From contig NW_023501086.1 in the NCBI RefSeq assembly GCF_014066305.1, positions 337,001-401,000 of the forward strand: 64,000 bases of DNA. The letters are read 5' to 3'. The position numbers were made by a program, and so were the translations under genes. Positions 61,193-64,000 of this stretch are shown here, piece by piece. The notes under the pieces were generated by a model, which had not been told where the DNA came from, did not search any database, and saw only the letters and a list, made by a program, of their open reading frames with translations. The stretch is from Letharia columbiana (Eukaryota > Ascomycota > Lecanoromycetes > Lecanorales > Parmeliaceae). Positions within the stretch are counted from its first letter, which is position 1. The number at the start of each line of letters is the position of its first letter.

Positions 61193-64000
61193 CGAAAAGA
61201 GTTTATTTAATTATTATAAACTTATAGATCTTAAATTAATATTTTTATTAATCTTTAAGATATATTATAAGTAATCTCTTATATAATCTTAGACTTTCTT
61301 TTAGAAATAACTATTTAAACGTTAATAATACGAAATATAAGCGCTATCGCCGTTATAATCTTTTTATTTCTTTATAACTATTCGTCGCTAGTTTAAAATA
61401 TAAGTTTATTTTATAGTATTAATAGTAGTTTAATATTTAATAACGAAGTTTTTTTATAGTTAAAGCGTTACGATAGTAAGTTAATAGAGTTTAATTTATC
61501 TATTTAATAAAAAATCTTAAAGTTATAAATAGCTAACTTTAGCGTCTAACGAGTTTATCTAAAGTTTAATTTCTTCTACTTTATAAAGTCTTTAAGATTA
61601 TTATAATTTATTAGAATTTTAATATAAAATATACTATCTTCTAGATAGTAATATTATTATTTTATAGATATTATAATAGCGAGTAGCTCTTAATTATAAA
61701 TTTTATAATTTTATTTTATAGAAATTATTTTTCTAGATTAGAATATTACTAGTCGCTAGTAATTATTCTTATTTAATTATAAAAGTATCGTCTTTATATC
61801 GAAGTTAAAAGCGTTAATTTTAAGATATAGTTTTAAATTTAGATTATAATAGCGTAGAAATAATATAATTACGAAAGTACTTTAAAGCTATTAAAACGCT
61901 AGCTTAGCGCCATCTATTTACTCTAGTAATTTAGATTTTTTACTATTTTTACTTTCTTTAAGTAAGTTAATAAGTAGTATTATTATACTAAAATAACTAT
62001 AAATAAATTATTAATAGAAATTAATAAAGTTTAAAAAGACTTATATATTCTAATAACTTTTTAATTTTAACTACTTCTTAATAATAGCGATATATTTTTA
62101 ATTTATTACGATATCTTCGATAAATATAATAAATTCTAAAAACTTAACTCGTTTAATATAGAATTAATACTTTTTTAAGTTAGCGTATAGTTGAAACTAA
62201 CGTAGATACTTAAATACTTACTTAATATATTATTAATAATTTATTAAATTAATACTATAAATTAGAATATTATTTAAATATACTATATATATTATATTTA
62301 TTAAATCTATAAAAACTCTATTAATATACGCTTAAAAAGTTATTAATATATTAATGAGTTTAAAAGATATAATTAAATATTCGAAGTGGTCGTAATAACT
62401 ACGAAACGCTATTTTCTACTTATCGTCTTCTTTAATTTAAATTTAATAATAGATATTCTTAAGATTTAACTTTATAAAGATTTTAACTTTATATAAGCGA
62501 TCTAGAGTCTTAATAATTAGAAATAGCGAATATCGATTTTTAATAGTTATCGTATTTAGACTTCGATAATTAACGTAAAAATAAAGTTCTCTATTCTTTT
62601 TAGAAATAAAAAGAATTAATATTTCGACTAAGAAAGTCGAGTAATAAATTTAATCTTTTTAAAGAAAGTTCTTTAAATAGCGTTATAGCTTTATTAACTT
62701 CGTTTAAGATAGATTATATAAGAGATTATATAGCGACTTTTTATTACTCTTAATCTTAATAATATAATCTCTCTACTTAAGCGTAAATAAGATTCTTACT
62801 TTTTTATTAAAAAAAACGTCGTTAAATTTTAATAACTTCTAAGAAAGCTTTAAACTATATCTATTTTTCGATTCGCTTCGCGCTATTATAATATATATAA
62901 TCGCGAATATATTTAACTTCTCTTTAATAATTCGAATAAATTTAGTTAATTTTTTAATTTATAATTTACTAGCGTTAACTTTAAATTATTATTACTCTAT
63001 CGTTAAATTTAATAATACTTATAATTAACTTAATTTAAGTATATCTAATATAATATTAAAGTCTTTTTAATTAATAATATAGAAGAGTATATTATACTTT
63101 TTATTTTAATTTTAACTATTTACTAATTAGTAATCTAGCTAATATACGCTATAGTAATATATACTTTAATTACTTAGCGCTTTCGATTACGATAAAATAA
63201 TATTATAAGATTCTAAATTCTATTAAATTACGAACTTTTATAAAATTAAATTAATATACGTTTTAGTATCGAGTAGAGTAACGAGTTACCTCTATTTATT
63301 CTAAAGCTTTATTTACTTCTTTATAAGAATAGAAAAAATTATCTTTATTAATCGTTATTCTTATCTCGCTTCTAAGACGATTATAAGATTAAATCTTTTT
63401 TATCGATATTGCGTTAATATATACTATAGACGATTTATCGAGATTTAAATACTTAGATATTTAATAATTCTATTTATTATAATAAAAACAATTATTCTTT
63501 TTATAATTAGAGTTAAAGAATTTAACTTTATACTTTATATTATCGTCTTAGATATACGCTACGTAAGCGCCGCTATTTAAAATTAATTTAGACTTTAAAA
63601 TTTAATTCTTTAGAGACTTATTCTTAGTAAACTCTCTCGAAAACTTTAAATAGAAATCGCTATTAAAGTATACGCGTTTTAAAATCCTTTTTTATATAAT
63701 AGTCTAGATAAGAATTTCTTTTTATTACTTCGATATACTATTAATATTTAAAATCTTATTTTTAAACTCTAATTTAAGTTTAATTAAGAAGAAATTAATC
63801 TAATATTTCTTAGAAAATAGAGTTATATAGACCTCTAGCTTTTTTAAATAGATTTTAAAAATAGATATCTTCTAATCGAAGCGTTATTTAGTCTTCTTCT
63901 ACTTTTCGTAGATAAGAAGATAACGATTTATTAAATTCGCTACTAAATTAAATAGAAACTACTTAAAGAATTTAAAAGTTATATCTTCTAGACTATAAAT
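61193..64000. other. RIP-mutated sequence to the right edge
   Basis: Same composition as the rest of the block. No open frame or recognisable element; it continues beyond the window. Confidence 0.5.

Larger units (their letters stand above)
19750..64000. repeat. RIP-mutated AT-rich repeat island
   Basis: From about 19,750 to the right edge the sequence is strongly AT-rich and almost without CpA and TpG, while CpG, CpT and TpA persist; for example 20101-20220 has no CpA or TpG at all. This is what RIP leaves: C-to-T changes at CpA on both strands, turning CAA, CAG and TGG codons into stops. Only one ORF of 60 codons or more is left in 44 kb (33462-33680, not recognisable and without an ATG start). 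The block is built of nested, decayed repeats listed separately. It could be a transposon-rich isochore, a pericentromeric segment or a subtelomere; no telomeric repeat is present, so the setting is undecided. Confidence 0.9.

Noticed and set aside
19750..64000. Interpretation of the whole AT block as a centromere
   Set aside because: AT-rich RIP islands also occur on arms and at subtelomeres; sequence alone cannot decide.

Overview
The window looks like a piece of a filamentous ascomycete (Pezizomycotina) genome. Its genes carry many short introns (47-90 nt, GT..AG, with CTAAC/CTGAC-like branch sites) and belong to typical fungal families. They sit directly against a long AT-rich block that bears the signature of repeat-induced point mutation (RIP). 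I cannot assign a class or species from the sequence alone.

Positions 1 to about 19,750 form a normal, GC-balanced gene region. In order it holds: the 5' part of a C2H2 zinc-finger transcription factor (minus, running off the left edge); a carboxymuconolactone-decarboxylase-family protein (minus); a divergent 3-hydroxyisobutyrate-dehydrogenase-family enzyme (plus); a metallo-beta-lactamase-fold hydrolase (plus); a decayed HET-domain-like gene (plus); a small unrecognised gene with a clear TATA box (plus); a weak broken ORF (plus); a TauD/TfdA-type Fe(II)/2-oxoglutarate dioxygenase (minus); an 11-exon Dal5/Liz1/Seo1-type MFS transporter (plus); a flavin monooxygenase (plus); and a seven-helix fungal rhodopsin-domain protein (plus). 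I rebuilt the spliced genes exon by exon. Every completed model closes in frame: 334, 376, 508, 490 and 354 aa. The dioxygenase, transporter and monooxygenase are adjacent and could form a small uptake-plus-oxidation cluster, possibly for an organosulfur or other small organic compound (inference).

From about 19,750 to 64,000 the sequence turns abruptly AT-rich. CpA and TpG nearly vanish while CpG and TpA remain, and almost no frame stays open for 60 codons. This is a RIP-type repeat island made of nested dead transposons. Those I can support are: a Tc1/mariner-type transposase relic (about 20.4-21.2 kb); a 164/165-bp LTR pair with a 5-bp target duplication (31,173-34,037); a 923-bp miniature LTR element with 127-bp LTRs, an AAATC target duplication and a purine tract (35,895-36,817); a 1-kb repeat family; a 535-bp tandem family; and a pair of 2.8-kb direct repeats. 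The most striking structure is a pair of perfect 28-bp terminal inverted repeats at 42,267-42,294 and 61,165-61,192. They bound 18.9 kb and keep all their CpA/TpG sites although nearly everything around them has lost its own. A 40-bp subterminal tandem array lies inside the left end. This may be a giant DNA transposon of unassigned family. No tRNA, rRNA or CRISPR feature was seen.
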